Source: Mugil cephalus (taxonomy: Eukaryota > Chordata > Actinopteri > Mugiliformes > Mugilidae). Taken from it: a stretch of DNA of 64,000 nucleotides. Below the pieces are notes generated by a model. It made no database searches, had not been told where the DNA came from, and worked only from the letters and a program-made list of their open reading frames with translations. The DNA lies in contig NC_061776.1 of the NCBI RefSeq assembly GCF_022458985.1, positions 310,001 to 374,000 of the forward strand, given 5' to 3'. Shown here piece by piece: positions 23,963 to 34,389 of this stretch (its first letter is position 1; every line of letters starts with the position of its first letter). Position numbers and translations under genes: made by a program.

Positions 23963-24268
23963 GTCTTTGGAGTTATTAAAGCCAGACAGACAGCACATCA
24001 ACAATGTTCTTCCACCAGAGTAGAATGAGGAAGAAATAATGTCATTGGATGAGCTAATGATGTTGAGTGGGTGGGGCCAGTTATAGCTTGACTTCAACTC
24101 AACCAATCAAATTCTTCTCTGCTTCAACAGCAGCTCTGTCTCAGATGTCAACTGCTTCATTTCTCTGTTGTCTTTGTCCTCAGTCCAATGAGTCAGAAAT
24201 CAGTGGTTGAACAGAGTGTGGCTCCCTCTAGTGGATGTTGTGGAGTATTGTGTTGTCTTTGCTCCAAA

Positions 24269-24306
24269 GGTTTTTGTTCAGAGTTGTGGTGTTTCCTGTC
24301 ACTGTG
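24269..24306 (-). other. Recombination signal of V-C1
   Basis: Nonamer 24269-24277, 22-nt spacer, heptamer 24300-24306 (CACAGTG). Intact. A CTCF-like CCACTAGAGGG (minus strand) lies at 24224-24234. Confidence 0.88.
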
Positions 24307-24783
24307 GGCCTCAGAGCACAGTAGTACACAGCAGAGTCTGTCACTGCAGCAGAGGAGATCTCCAGATCCAGATGTTTTTCTCCAGACAGTTTAGTGGAGA
24401 ACCTTGATGCTGATTCCAGAGACTCTGATGGTCTTGATCTGTTAAGTCCTGAGATGTACAGGAGGAACTCTGGAGATTTTCCTTGATATTGTCGATACCA
24501 GTAGAACTCATCACCAGCAGATATAGTGTTGGAGTATCTGTAGGTCAGAGTAACAGTGGTTCCTTCTAAACTGGACTCTTCAGTCTCGTCTGCAGTGAGT
24601 TGTTTAAGGCTGACTCCAAAAGGAAAGATAAATGTTGTTAAAGTCGATATCAAACTCTGAGCTCCTGCTCCAGTGATTTGTAGCAAACAGATCCTTTAAA
24701 GGCATTTCTTCTTCCTGCTGTAACCTACCTTTTAGTGTGATGACAAACAAAGGAAACATGAGCCAGTGATGCAGTGATAGCAT
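24307..24783 (-). CDS. T-cell receptor V segment C1, open but with altered splice acceptor
   Basis: Leader exon 24729-24783 encodes MLSLHHWLMFPLFVITLKG (donor GTAGGT). The V exon reads QLTADETEESSLEGTT, then FYWYRQYQGKSPEFLLYISG, then AVTDSAVYYCALRP. Two oddities: the acceptor that is TTTAG in C2 and C3 is TTTTG here (24617-24618), so splicing would need the next AG three bases on (exon end 24613 instead of 24616), which keeps the frame. The first disulfide cysteine is tyrosine (VTLTYRYS), as in C2 and C3. Usable only if the shifted acceptor works. Confidence 0.75.
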
Positions 24784-24889
24784 CTTCCACACAGTCTCTG
24801 TTATGTATGGTTTAAATATTGGATGGATGTGACAGTGGGAGTCCTTTTCTGTTCTGCTCTTTGACAGTGTTGCTCCTCCCTCCACCTGT

Positions 24890-25929
24890 TCCTCCTCTCA
24901 TATCACTGGATGTTATGAAGACCAAAACCACAGCTGGATAGATTTTAGAGCTTTAAGCCCCAACACATAAACCTCTGTTATTCTGGAGGCTTTCTGCTGC
25001 TTTTTAGCAGCAATATCATCCAGTAAGTAAGGAATCTAATGGACTATGATCCATGTCATCACGTTGTTCTACAGATTCTAAATCAGCCTCTTTTACTGTT
25101 TGACTGCAGCCTTCACCTTTTCACATCTCGATGTGAAACCTGTGTGTGACCCCCATTGGTCACTGTATGGCCAAGTCCTCTGAGGTCATCAAGCCAATAA
25201 AAGGGAGAGAGGCCCCTCTCTTACTCTCTTACCCCCCTCTTACTCTTACTCTGGTCTTTTGCCCCTCACAGGGAGCGGCTGCTGCAGCTCTCCAACTTCC
25301 ATGAGGCTGCATAAAGCAGAGGCCTCCACTGGACTGGACCTTGGTAGCGACGTAAGTGCCTACCAAAGAATTTAAGGATGGAACCAATTATCACGACACA
25401 AACTCCGCTAGTTGAGTTAACAAGCGACGGAGCCACACAACAACAAAAAACAACCATTCGACTCTCTAAGGAGAACCAAGGACCCTCTTCAACAGAACTA
25501 GAACTACACAGCCAGGACAGCTGCAGTTCATTCAACAAGGACAACAACCATTGGACTCTGCAACCCCACCACAGCAGGACCGGCAAATCAGGACACTTAC
25601 CACCATCTTTTCTTCTTGGACGTGACTTGGTAACATAACTGGGCCTAGTTAGTTTACCTGGTACATACCTTGACTAAGCATGGAAGACTCCAACCATGCC
25701 AGCATATGTAGTGACTGAAATCAATGAAATACTGAGCTTGTTATTGTCGTCTATCGTCTCTAATCATTTAACCTACAACTTTAATTTGTGACCTGGTGGT
25801 GAACAAAGGACACACCTTTGTTCCTCTCCCCCCACATCACATGTGGTTGGCCTTAGAGGCCGTCTTGGAGCCAAATTGGTTGTAACCCTCTGTCTTCGGA
25901 CAAATTAACCACCCTCCATCTTGTTTCAC

Positions 25930-25978
<49 letters not shown>

Positions 25979-26780
25979 ACACACACACACAAACACGTAC
26001 ACACACGTACATAGTGTATGTAGATCACCTTAGCCACCTTGTTTTGTTATTTCATTTTCTAGATGTGTCCAACAAACTTTCTTTGAAGCTTTGCTCGTGT
26101 ATTAATGTTGTATAAGAGTGAACATGCCAACCTCTACGCTGTAGAACTCTTAAATCCTTCAGGTTTGCTACTATTAATAGGGTACCATTGTTTGTGATTA
26201 TTAAGTTAATGATTAAGCAGGGTTCCGTGTTAATAGTTAGCATACCCACCTTTATGAGACTGATTCTTGGTAAATTGGCTGTCTGGTGTCCTGAGGTGGA
26301 TTTAATGTTAATTAAATCCTATTATTGTGTTGATAGTAATTATTAATATTTTGCGAATTTGATAGCCAATAACCGACCTGAGTGCACGGTAAATAGCGCC
26401 CTCTATGTCAAATAGAGCTGGACATTTATAGTGCATAACCTGGATCGGCACCGTCTTCAGGAGGCAGTGTTCAATCCCCAACATAAATGGTGCTTCTGTG
26501 AGAGGCATCATACTAGAATATATTTACACCACAGTTGTGCCAAAGCACAAAATGATGCTGGAAAAGTACTTGATGTATTTGTTACTTGTAGGATGGATGA
26601 GTCCAGAAATGGATGTAGTCTGATTACATCCACACCTTCTCCCTGTTCTTTGTATTACCAGTAAAACACTGATAGGAAACACATTGGGTCTGAGCCTGGT
26701 TTCAGAACAATCACATGGAACAACACTATTATAGATAGAATCTAGTGGTCTTTCGAGCTCAGAGACTGGATTTACTGCTG
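24890..26780. repeat. Duplicated inter-V spacer, copy 1 (matches 34390-36250)
   Basis: About 1.9 kb shared almost base for base with 34390-36250. No gene recognised. It includes a CCAAT/AATAAAAGG stretch at about 25190-25205, CT-rich runs at 25215-25260, a possible donor GACGTAAGTGCC at 25348-25359, and the CA microsatellite at 25929-25996. It might be an old mobile element or a promoter, but no coding region supports either. Confidence 0.6.
25929..25996. repeat. (AC)n microsatellite
   Basis: About 33 AC units with two interruptions. The matching site in the other block copy (35437-35466) is much shorter, so its length is unstable. Confidence 0.95.
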
Positions 26781-26832
26781 CATGGCTCCCTCTAGAGGAT
26801 GTTGTGGAGTATTGTGTTGTCTTTGCTCCAAA

Positions 26833-26870
26833 GGTTTTTGTTCAGAGTTTTGGTGTTTCCTGCCACTGTG
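26833..26870 (-). other. Recombination signal of V-B4
   Basis: Nonamer 26833-26841, 22-nt spacer, heptamer 26864-26870 (CACAGTG). Intact. Confidence 0.9.
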
Positions 26871-27345
26871 GGCCTCAGAGCACAGTAGTACACAGCAGAG
26901 TCAGACACATGAAGCTTCTGGATCTTCAGAGGAACTGATTTGTCTTTGAGCTCAGCATCAAATCTGTCTTTAGGGAAATCTTGAGCATTATCATCTCCTC
27001 CAAACTCATCACGTCGCAAAATGTACTTTGGAAAACTATCAACTTCTTGTTTGTACCAGAACAAATAGTCGGTTCCTCCACTGGCCTTAAAAGTACAGTT
27101 GAGTTTGAGAGTGTCTCCTTCAGTAGCAATGACATCTCCTGGTGTCTGGGTCACTTTGTCTTCTCCTTTACACTCTGTGGACCAACAGAACATGCAGAGA
27201 AAGACATGAATCAATAAAGATGATTGATTCAAGGACAACAATCAGCAGCTTTACATGTGTTCAAGTGTGTGAAGAGGAAACATGTTGAGCTTTCTATCTT
27301 ACCAAAGAAAAGAACAGCAAGAATAATCCACAGCCAATGTTCCAT
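26871..27345 (-). CDS. T-cell receptor alpha/delta-type V segment B4, intact
   Basis: Leader exon 27303-27345 encodes MEHWLWIILAVLFFG (43 nt, phase 1). V exon 26871-27174 reads ECKGEDKVTQTPGDVIATEG, first cysteine in LKLNCTFKASGG, tryptophan in DYLFWYKQEVDSFPKYILRR, and second cysteine in DSAVYYCALRP. No lesion seen in frame, splice sites or signal. It is the only B segment here with both an intact frame and an intact heptamer. The downstream CTCF-like motif has one change (26788-26798, CTCTAGAGG), while the upstream one (27492-27502) is kept. Confidence 0.9.
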
Positions 27346-27512
27346 CTGTACAACAAGGTTTAAATCAACAGGAGAAACTAGCTGATGTTCAACATTCAGT
27401 CTGACAATTGTTCTCTTCACAGCAGCAGTTATTTTTGGCTCAATGGTTGAACCCAGTGCACAAGTAGTGCACCGCCTACTTGATAATATCGCCCTCTAGT
27501 GGAGATAAAAAA
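27346..27512 (-). promoter_or_regulatory. Upstream region of V-B4 with inverted repeat and CTCF-like motif
   Basis: It contains the CAAGTAG-N8-CTACTTG inverted repeat (27461-27482) and a CTCF-like CCACTAGAGGGC on the minus strand at 27492-27503, both shared by other B segments. Promoter role inferred from position and conservation. Confidence 0.5.
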
Positions 27513-27519
27513 AAAAAAC

Positions 27520-27830
27520 ATTTTATTGTTCAATTGTCTCAGCTGGAAGTTGTTTGTTCAGTGAGCTGTTCTTGCTGGAAGTGTGTTGTGTGTGTTGGTG
27601 TTGGGGGGTTAGTGAATCTTGGGAACAGGCAGCATGTTCAGAATTGTGATGACCTGAGGGAGGAAGCATTCTGAGTCTGAGGGTTCTGGCCTGGATGCTC
27701 AGGAAACGTTTACCTGATTGCAGTAGGTAGAAAAGGCAGTGGAGAGGGTGGGAGATAAAATGTTGGCGGCTTTCCTGGTCCAGCTCAACCTGCACATTTT
27801 TGAAAAGATGGAGAGAGTCTTCTTCCTGAG
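27520..27830. repeat. Partial third copy of the 20.5-kb repeat
   Basis: Matches 20510-20800 and 54610-54890, then stops near 27800 where LINE sequence starts. No gene. Confidence 0.6.
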
Positions 27831-27869
27831 TCACATGTGTGTGCTCCCTCCCTGCCTGCAGGGGGTGCT

Positions 27870-29930
27870 GTGTTTCATTCATTTAGTCATCATCCCAATA
27901 AGAAGGCCTGGGAAGGATGTAAACATCCCTAGTGATTACAGGCCCATAGCATCGACATCTCAAATGGGGAAGCTGGTGAGAGGATGATTAATGACAGACT
28001 TGTACTCTGGCTGGAAACCAGAGGTTTGTTGCTGAACTACCAAAGTGGTTTTAGGAAAGGTAGAGGAACAGTGGAGCCAGCAGTTCTCACTGAAGCCTCT
28101 GTTAGAAAGGCGCAGGTAAACAAGGAGTCAGTCATTGCTGTATTTGATACTGAAAAGGCCTATGATGTGGTTTGGAGGCAGAATCTTTTTATGAAGCTTC
28201 ATCAGGTGGGAGTTAAAGGTAGAATGCTTCAATGGATGAAGAACTTTCTCTCTGGTTGGAAAATAGTGGTAAGAGTTAAAGAAGCATTTAGCAATGAACA
28301 TACAGGGCAGTATTATCAGCCCAGTGTTGTTGTTGGTCCTGATTAATGATGTTTTTAAGAATCTGGAAGGATCCACGGAGGTAGCTCTGTTTGCAGATGA
28401 TAGGGCTATGTGGAAAAGGAGGAGGAACCTCAACTATATGGTAAGTAAAATGCAGCAAGCAGTGAATGAAGTTAAAAGATGGTCTCTAGAGTGGGCTTTT
28501 AGACTGGCTATTAATTTTCTGTGAGAGAAGTATTCCCCAAGACCTAAAGATTTCAGTTTCTGATAAAGAGCTGGAAAGAGTTGATCATTTAAATACCTTG
28601 GTTTGTGGTTTGATAAAAGATTAACTTGCTCAGTTCATATCAGTAGAACAATATACAAATGCAAGAAAGTGCTGAATGTGATGAGATGTTTACAAGGGCA
28701 GGACTGGGCAGCAAATAAACCTGTGATGAGATCAGTCCATGTTAATGTCATTAGATCAATACCAGACTATGGGTGGATCATTTATAGATGCGCAGTAAAA
28801 GCTAATTTAAGGGGTCAGATGTAATCCAGAGTAAAGCTGTGAGATGGGGTTGTGGGCCTATGAAAGCTGCTCCAGCTGCAGCACTCCAAGTGGAGCTGGG
28901 GGAGATGCCTCTGCATATGAGAAGAGATCAGTTTATTGGGCCAACCTTAGAGGTCAGAAGGATGAGAAGAGCAGCAGATCTGTTCTTGTGCATTGACAGG
29001 ACAAAGAGAGAGCTCAACTCAAAGCTTTGGTTGGAGCATAGAACAGGAAGCCAGAGAGGTGGGCCTTCAGGAGCTTCATGTGAGTCCAACAGTGTGTTTC
29101 CCAGCAGTTCCTCTGATGTTGATGTACACGTGCTATAGTTAGAAGGGAGAGGCGTTACTGTCATGCAGTAGAGAACCAGATCAGATTATCATATGGAGAA
29201 AGAGTTGTTGTTCGGACGGATGCATCTAAGACAGAAACCAGTAGAGTGGGCGCTGCATTTACAATCCCCTGTCTGAGGATTCTATAAGAGAGAGACTGAA
29301 TAACAGCCTCTTTAGTTTAGTGTGGCTTTATTTCAGTCAAGTACACACATCAACACAACATTATGTACGCATGTAAATAAAAAAAGCAGATTTATATTCA
29401 CTTTATACATCATTTGATCAGTTTTATAGTTGAGAGGATCACTGAATTTTAAGGTCTGTGAGTATATGGATGATTTGTTTGTTGGGTCTTGATAATCAGC
29501 TCTGTTGGTTATTCTTAGTGCTCTCTTTTGTAATATGAAAACTGGTTTAATAGTTTTATACGTACGTCCCCAGACCCCCAAAGGTTCAGTACAGTACATG
29601 TAGTGAATATTAGTGATGATGTGTTTAGTTTCATTTGATATTGCAGTAGATTGTATACGGCCATTGTGATAGCTCTATCCTGGGTTGAGTGTCATAGACC
29701 TGACAGTGAGGTTTTAATGCTTCAGACTCATCATGGGCATTAATAAGCACTCTAAATGTCATGTCTCAGTGCAGGGTGGATATTGTTTTGGAAATAGTCC
29801 AGAGGACAGACAGACTGCAGCACTCCAACATCAGTAATGTCTTTATAGGACTTCAAGGGAATGAGTTGGCAGAAGAGCTGGTCCACAAAGCTGGTGAAGT
29901 TCCTCAGGTCACTATGAGCCACATCTACTA
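27870..29930 (+). mobile_element. I-clade LINE ORF2 fragment with RT and RNase H, decayed
   Basis: Plus-strand pieces: PIRRPGKDVNIPSDYRPIAS (27891 on), LLLNYQSGFRKGRGTVEPAV, SVIAVFDTEKAYDVVWR (RT motif A), LFADDRAMWKRRRN (28389 on, motif C), and RNase H-like VRTDASKTETSRVGAAFTIP (29210 on). A later piece near 29840 (FIGLQGNELAEELVHKAGEV) looks like the end of RNase H. A minus-strand LINE piece (29300-29640) lies between the RNase H parts. It is a different subfamily from the copies at 1 and 39 kb. Stops and shifts throughout. Confidence 0.7.
29300..29640 (-). mobile_element. LINE 3' fragment inserted in antisense
   Basis: Minus-strand frame 29599-29333 reads EPLGVWGRTYKTIKPVFILQKRALRITNRADY and LKFSDPLNYKTDQMMYK. 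It resembles the post-RT region of an L2/CR1-like LINE (EVWGNTYKTN..IFILQKRAIRIV). It interrupts the RNase H part of the plus-strand LINE. Confidence 0.65.
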
Positions 29931-29939
29931 AAGGTTTGT

Positions 29940-31325
29940 GTGTCCAAAAAAAACAACGTACAAACTGATTTACTAACAGTGGACGCTAAGGGTTGTGTCT
30001 TTCAATGGTCTAATATAGCATGTCAGCATCCAGTTAGCATCCAGTTACAGTATTGGGTGTTTACACACAATTATATGTGTACTGGGTGGAGAAAATGTGA
30101 TCACACAAAGTGATTTATCAAACCTGAAAGTAATGTTGCTCATAGAAACTGTGTCTATATTTAACACGTCTCAAAAGGACGTGCAGACGGTTTGTCCTTT
30201 GTATAGCTGTGCACATACTGTAGCTGCTGTTATTGTAGAGGAGGAATTCAAACATCTTACACGTTCTTTTTTTGTTCAGTAAATATCCAAACGGATCAGA
30301 TGTGTCCACTAAATGATCTGGTCTACAGTGACTGTTCTGTAGTGTGGACCTCTTTTACTTGGCAGTCCGTCTCTGCGTCCTGTCTTATTTTCAGATGTTT
30401 TTAGCTCCGTAATGTGTTTATTTGCCTCTTTAGTTGAAACCTTTTATGTAACGCCACCAAATATTATTCTGCACTTGCACTCTCAACGGTGAACACCTAC
30501 GGCCGTTTGCACCCGCTGTCATTTATCAATCAGTCTGAGCAAATCACCCACCAACCGTACTTCCAGCCCACATGCAAAATTCGAGATAAATTAGTACACA
30601 ACTTAGTACACGCAATGTGGGATCTTGGTAGATCCGGCCCTATGAGTGTAAGTATTAGTGAGACTGGAATCCAAAGCAGAGTCAAACTATAGTCTAAGGA
30701 AGAATGGAAATACATGTGGGATAGTGAGAGGATTATTTTAATGACAGGTTTATTTTATAGGATTCAAATTATCCAGATCCGCACTCCATTTCAGTAGGTG
30801 GCAGTAATGCACCTGAAAGTTGTTTACCATCCACCATTTAAAATGATAAGGAGAAGAATCCAGCTCTGTCCCTCTTTTACCCTTTCCCTCTCAGCAGCTG
30901 AACCGCTCCATAATCTGACTGTGTTGTCCACTCCAGGTCTGAATGTTTTACCACCACAGTCCTGACAAGTAGAGCTGAGAACACAGTTTAGTTTTCTGGT
31001 TTCATCCTGTTTTTAGTCAGTCAGGGAAGGAGCTCTGGATTTTATTTGGTGTCTGTGATGGTTCAGTTAGTAATAACGTTTGTTAGTTGTTTGTCCATAC
31101 TCACTGTGAAGATGAACTTGGGAAATAAGGATTGTTTCTAACGTCACTGTCCATGTTGTGTTGGTGTGTCAGGGCCAGATGCAGAGCCAGGGATACTGCA
31201 TCATCTGTAGATCTGTAGGAACCATACTCAAACTGGAAGAGGTCCAGAGTCATTCAAGAACACTGCTGGAGACTTCTATGGCTCTGGTAGGATGGTGGAG
31301 GTCTTGAAGCACTTGGGTTCAACTG
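29940..31325. other. Intergenic, no supported gene
   Basis: No ORF with recognisable content. Moderately AT-rich and apparently single-copy in the window. Confidence 0.4.
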
Positions 31326-31329
31326 CTTG

Positions 31330-31480
31330 ACTCAGTGAGGTGTTGAAGATGTCATTGAAGGCCTCTTCAGGTCTCTCCCAGGAATGTGGTCTGGTCCAGC
31401 AGCCTTGTGGGGACTGATCCAGGAGAGGGTCTTCATCACATCAGCTGAAGAAAGACAGAACACCTTGTTGCTGTCACATA
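31330..31480 (-). mobile_element. Short LINE RT N-terminal fragment
   Basis: Minus-strand reading CLSSADVMKTLSWISPHKAAGPDHIPGR resembles the VxxxLxxLNPxKAAGPDxIPGRxLK start of L2/Rex1-type RT. It abuts V-C-type upstream flank, so it may have replaced a V-C segment. Confidence 0.6.
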
Positions 31481-31775
31481 GTGGATGGATGTGACAGTGG
31501 GAGTCCTTTTCTGTTCTGCTCTTTGACAGTGTTGCTCCTCCCTCCACCTGTTCCTCCTCTCATATCACTGGATGTTATGAAGACCAAAACCACAGCTGGA
31601 TAGATTTTAGAGCTTTAAGCCCCAACACATAAACCTCTGTTATTCTGGAGGCTTTCTGCTGCTTTTTAGCAGCAACATCATCCAGTAAAAAAGGAATCTA
31701 ATGGACTGTGATCCATGTCGTCACTTCATTCTACAGATTCTAAATCAGCCTCTTTTACTGTTTGACTGTTTTGAA
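31481..31775. repeat. Orphan V-C upstream flank
   Basis: Matches the flank upstream of the C1 and C2 leaders (24825-25115 and 34325-34610), but no leader or V exon lies next to it. It begins where the LINE fragment ends, which suggests a deleted third copy of this C unit. Confidence 0.6.
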
Positions 31776-32075
31776 TGCTGTGGATTTTATTGGCTGGAAA
31801 TATCAATTATTTGAAGAGCTGAGATTATTTCTCTGTCTTCAACATTCATTTATTTCTATGTTCTTAGTGTCCATGGTGTTTAGTGTGTAAACCTTCAGTT
31901 GATTTGTCATTGATGTGGATTTGCTGCTCATGTGAATCCTCCCACAGTGTTTCATTAGCAGCTGTAACCACAGTGACTCTGATAAAACAGGAATTAGCAG
32001 AATCCATCTGATATGAAGCTGTGGTTTGAATACCACTTCCCTCCTCTTTGAAGAGTAGTCACATATCTGGGTTCA

Positions 32076-32114
32076 GGTTTTTGTACAGCCTCTTCTACAC
32101 TTTGTATCACTGTG
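32076..32114 (-). other. Recombination signal of V-A5
   Basis: Nonamer 32076-32084, 23-nt spacer, heptamer 32108-32114 (CACAGTG). Consensus. Confidence 0.9.
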
Positions 32115-32727
32115 TTTCTAGAGCACAGTAGTAGAGAGCTGTGTCTGCCAGGGTTAGGTCTGTTATGGTCAGTTCAGTTGATGTATCTGTTGTTTTTGAT
32201 GTATAGCGATTATCTGGAATGTAATTAACACTGCTGGATTTAGCTCCTTTCTTGAGAATAAACTGAGGAGCCTGAAGGTCAGAATGATGTCTGTACCAGT
32301 AAAGTACAGGATGAGTATCACTTGTCCCATAGTTGCATCTGAGTGTGACAGATTGTCCTTCTGTTCCACTGACTTCATCTCGTTCAGGAGAGATTGTGTC
32401 TCCAGCTGTTAGTCCTGGAAAAAGTAGAGAACATGAAGCCATTAGACTAACATTGTCCATGGGGCTGAGAGGAGAAGACAGTGGAAAATGTCTCCTGTAC
32501 AGTGTTACTCTGTGGACATTCACAACAAAATCAACTGTACAACTCTGTCAGTTCAGTGTAGAAGATGATGAAAAGATGACTTTCATTGTATCAGAGCAAA
32601 GAAACAAGAAGAGTTGTGAAGTGCAGTCTGTATATCTGGTTAATGCAGCAGCTTCAACAAAACTTGAATCCCTGTTCTTCAACTCACCTATAATGTGAGA
32701 TAGAAGCAAAAAGAGGTAAAGCAACAT
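32115..32727 (-). CDS. T-cell receptor alpha/delta-type V segment A5, intact
   Basis: Leader exon 32688-32727 (MLLYLFLLLSHIIG) with donor GTGAG. V exon 32115-32414 reads LTAGDTISPERDEVSGTEGQ, first cysteine in VTLRCNYG, CDR1 TSDTHPV, WYRHHSDLQAPQFILKKG, IPDNRYTSKTTDTSTELTIT, then TALYYCALETQ. All frames and splice sites are open. FR regions equal those of other A members, while CDR1 and CDR2 differ. C3 lies directly upstream. Confidence 0.9.
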
Positions 32728-32789
32728 GTCTTTGGAGTTATTAAAGCCAGACAAACAGCACATCAACAATGTTCTTCCACCAGAGTAGA

Positions 32790-32880
32790 ATGAGGAAGAA
32801 ATAATGTCATTGGATGAGCTGATGATGTTAAGTGGGCGGGGCCAGTTACAGCTTGACTTCAACTCAACCAATCAAATTCT
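32790..32880 (-). promoter_or_regulatory. Putative V-A promoter: GC box and CCAAT box
   Basis: About 110-145 bp upstream of the A5 leader ATG lie GGGCGGGGCC (32834-32843) and CCAAT (32868-32872; ATTGG on the transcribed strand), with AATGTCAT (32804-32811) nearer the gene. The order and spacing are kept upstream of A3, A4, A6, A7 and A8. Assignment rests on motif and conservation only. Confidence 0.5.
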
Positions 32881-33033
32881 TCTCTGCTTCAACAGCAGCT
32901 CTGTCTCAGATGTCAACTGCTTCATTTCTCTGTTGTCTTTGTCCTCAGTCCAATGAGTCAGAAATCAGTGGTTGAACAGAGTGTGGCTCCCTCTAGTGGA
33001 TGTTGTGGAGTATTGTGTTGTCTTTGCTCCAAA

Positions 33034-33071
33034 GGTTTTTGTTCAGAGTTGTGGTGTTTCCTGTCACTGTG
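33034..33071 (-). other. Recombination signal of V-C3
   Basis: Nonamer 33034-33042, 22-nt spacer, heptamer 33065-33071 (CACAGTG). CTCF-like motif at 32989-32999. Confidence 0.88.
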
Positions 33072-33524
33072 GGCCTCAGAGCACAGTAGTACACAGCAGA
33101 GTCTGTCACTGCAGCAGAGGAGATGTTCATAGTGATTTGCTTTTGCTCCACTTTAATCTTCAGTTGAGGGTCTTGAAAAGTTCCTACTTCTCCTGAAGCA
33201 GAGTGAGAGATCAGGAACTCTGGAGGTTTTCCTGGATATTGTCGATACCAGAAGAAATCATCACCAGTTCTCAGTTCAGGGTAGTTGTAGGACAGAGTAA
33301 CAGTGGTTCCTTCTAAACTGGACTCTTCAGTCTTGACCGCAGTGAGTTGTTCATGGCTGACACCTAAAGGAAGAGATAACTCTGTTATATCACGTTAGAA
33401 ATGTTTAAATCCATCATTTCCATCCATTCAACAATTTAATTCAACATCATTTTCCTGTAGAGCGTAGCATACCTGTGAGAATGAAAAGAAGCAGAGAAAA
33501 CATCCAATAGTCCAACGACAGCAT
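33072..33524 (-). CDS. T-cell receptor V segment C3, intact but lacking the first cysteine
   Basis: Leader exon 33473-33524 encodes MLSLDYWMFSLLLFILTG (52 nt, donor GTATGC). V exon 33072-33363 follows acceptor TTTAG and gives 96 codons without a stop: VSHEQLTAVKTEESSLEG, VTLSYNYPELRTGDDFFWYR, QYPGKPPEFLISHSASGEVG, VEQKQITMNISS, AVTDSAVYYCALR. The cysteine expected before CDR1 is Tyr (LSYNYP), as in C1 and C2. It differs strongly from C1/C2 in CDR2 and FR3, so it is a separate subfamily member. It lies between A5 and C2. Confidence 0.85.
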
Positions 33525-33774
33525 GTTGAATAAAGGAAATGTTTCTGGTTTGTGTTTTGAACTCAGTTGAATCTGGAAGTTTCTCTCTCTTCTATAGTTC
33601 AGTAACAGCTCAGCTCCTCCCTGAATCTCTCTGTCTCCTCTTTGAGGATGTTGATGTTCTATCACCTCTACAATGAATCGAGAGCAGACTGTATTCTAAC
33701 CAACTATAGAAGTTGAATAGAGTGTGGCTCCCTCTAGTGGATGTTGTGGAGTATTGTGTTGTCTTTGCTCCAAA

Positions 33775-33812
33775 GGTTTTTGTTCAGAGTTTTGGTGTTT
33801 CCTGTCACTGTG
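33775..33812 (-). other. Recombination signal of V-C2
   Basis: Nonamer 33775-33783, 22-nt spacer, heptamer 33806-33812 (CACAGTG). CTCF-like motif at 33730-33740. Confidence 0.88.
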
Positions 33813-34289
33813 GGCCTCATAGCACAGTAGTACACAGCAGAGTCTGTCACTGCAGCAGAGGAGATCTCCAGATCCAGATGTTTTTCTCCAGACAGTTTAG
33901 TGGAGAACCTTGAGGCTGATTCCAGAGACTCTGATGGTCTTGATGTGTTAAGTCCTGAGATGTACAGGAGGAACTCTGGAGGTTTTTGTGGATATTGTTG
34001 ATACCAGAAGAAATCATCACCAGCAGATATAGTGTTGGAGTATCTGTAGGACAGAGTAACAGTGGTTCCTTCTAAACTGGACTCTTCAGTCTTGTCTGCA
34101 GTGAGTTGTTGACAGCTGACTCCTAAAGGAAAGATAAATGTTGTTAAAGACGATATCAAACTCTGAGCTCCTGTTCCAGTGATTTGTAGCAAACAGATCC
34201 TTTAAAGGCATTTCTTCTTCCTGCTGTAACCTACCTTTTAGTGTGATCACAAACAAAGGAAACATGAGCCAGTGATGCAGTGACAGCAT
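33813..34289 (-). CDS. T-cell receptor V segment C2, intact but lacking the first cysteine
   Basis: Leader exon 34235-34289 encodes MLSLHHWLMFPLFVITLKG. V exon 33813-34122 follows a good TTTAG acceptor: GVSCQQLTADKTEESSLEG, VTLSYRYSNTISAGDDFFWY, QQYPQKPPEFLLYISGLNTS, then AVTDSAVYYCAMRP. The pre-CDR1 cysteine is Tyr, while an extra Cys sits near the mature N-terminus (VSCQQ), absent from C1 and C3. It is closely related to C1 through the duplication of the whole 24.2-26.8 kb block. Confidence 0.87.
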
Positions 34290-34389
34290 CTTCCACACAG
34301 TCTCTGTTATGTACGGTTTAGATATTGGATGGATGTGACAGTGGGAGTCCTTTTCTGTTCTGCTCTTTGACAGTGTTGCTCCTCCCTCC

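Noticed and set aside
23960..24290. Plus-strand ORFs reading MNRVWLPLVDVVEYCVVFAPK near every B and C segment
   Set aside because: Antisense of the V downstream flank and V 3' end; repeats with the segments and has no start context or domain.
25837..26115. ORFs of repeated Val-Cys or Thr-His
   Set aside because: Translations of the AC microsatellite.
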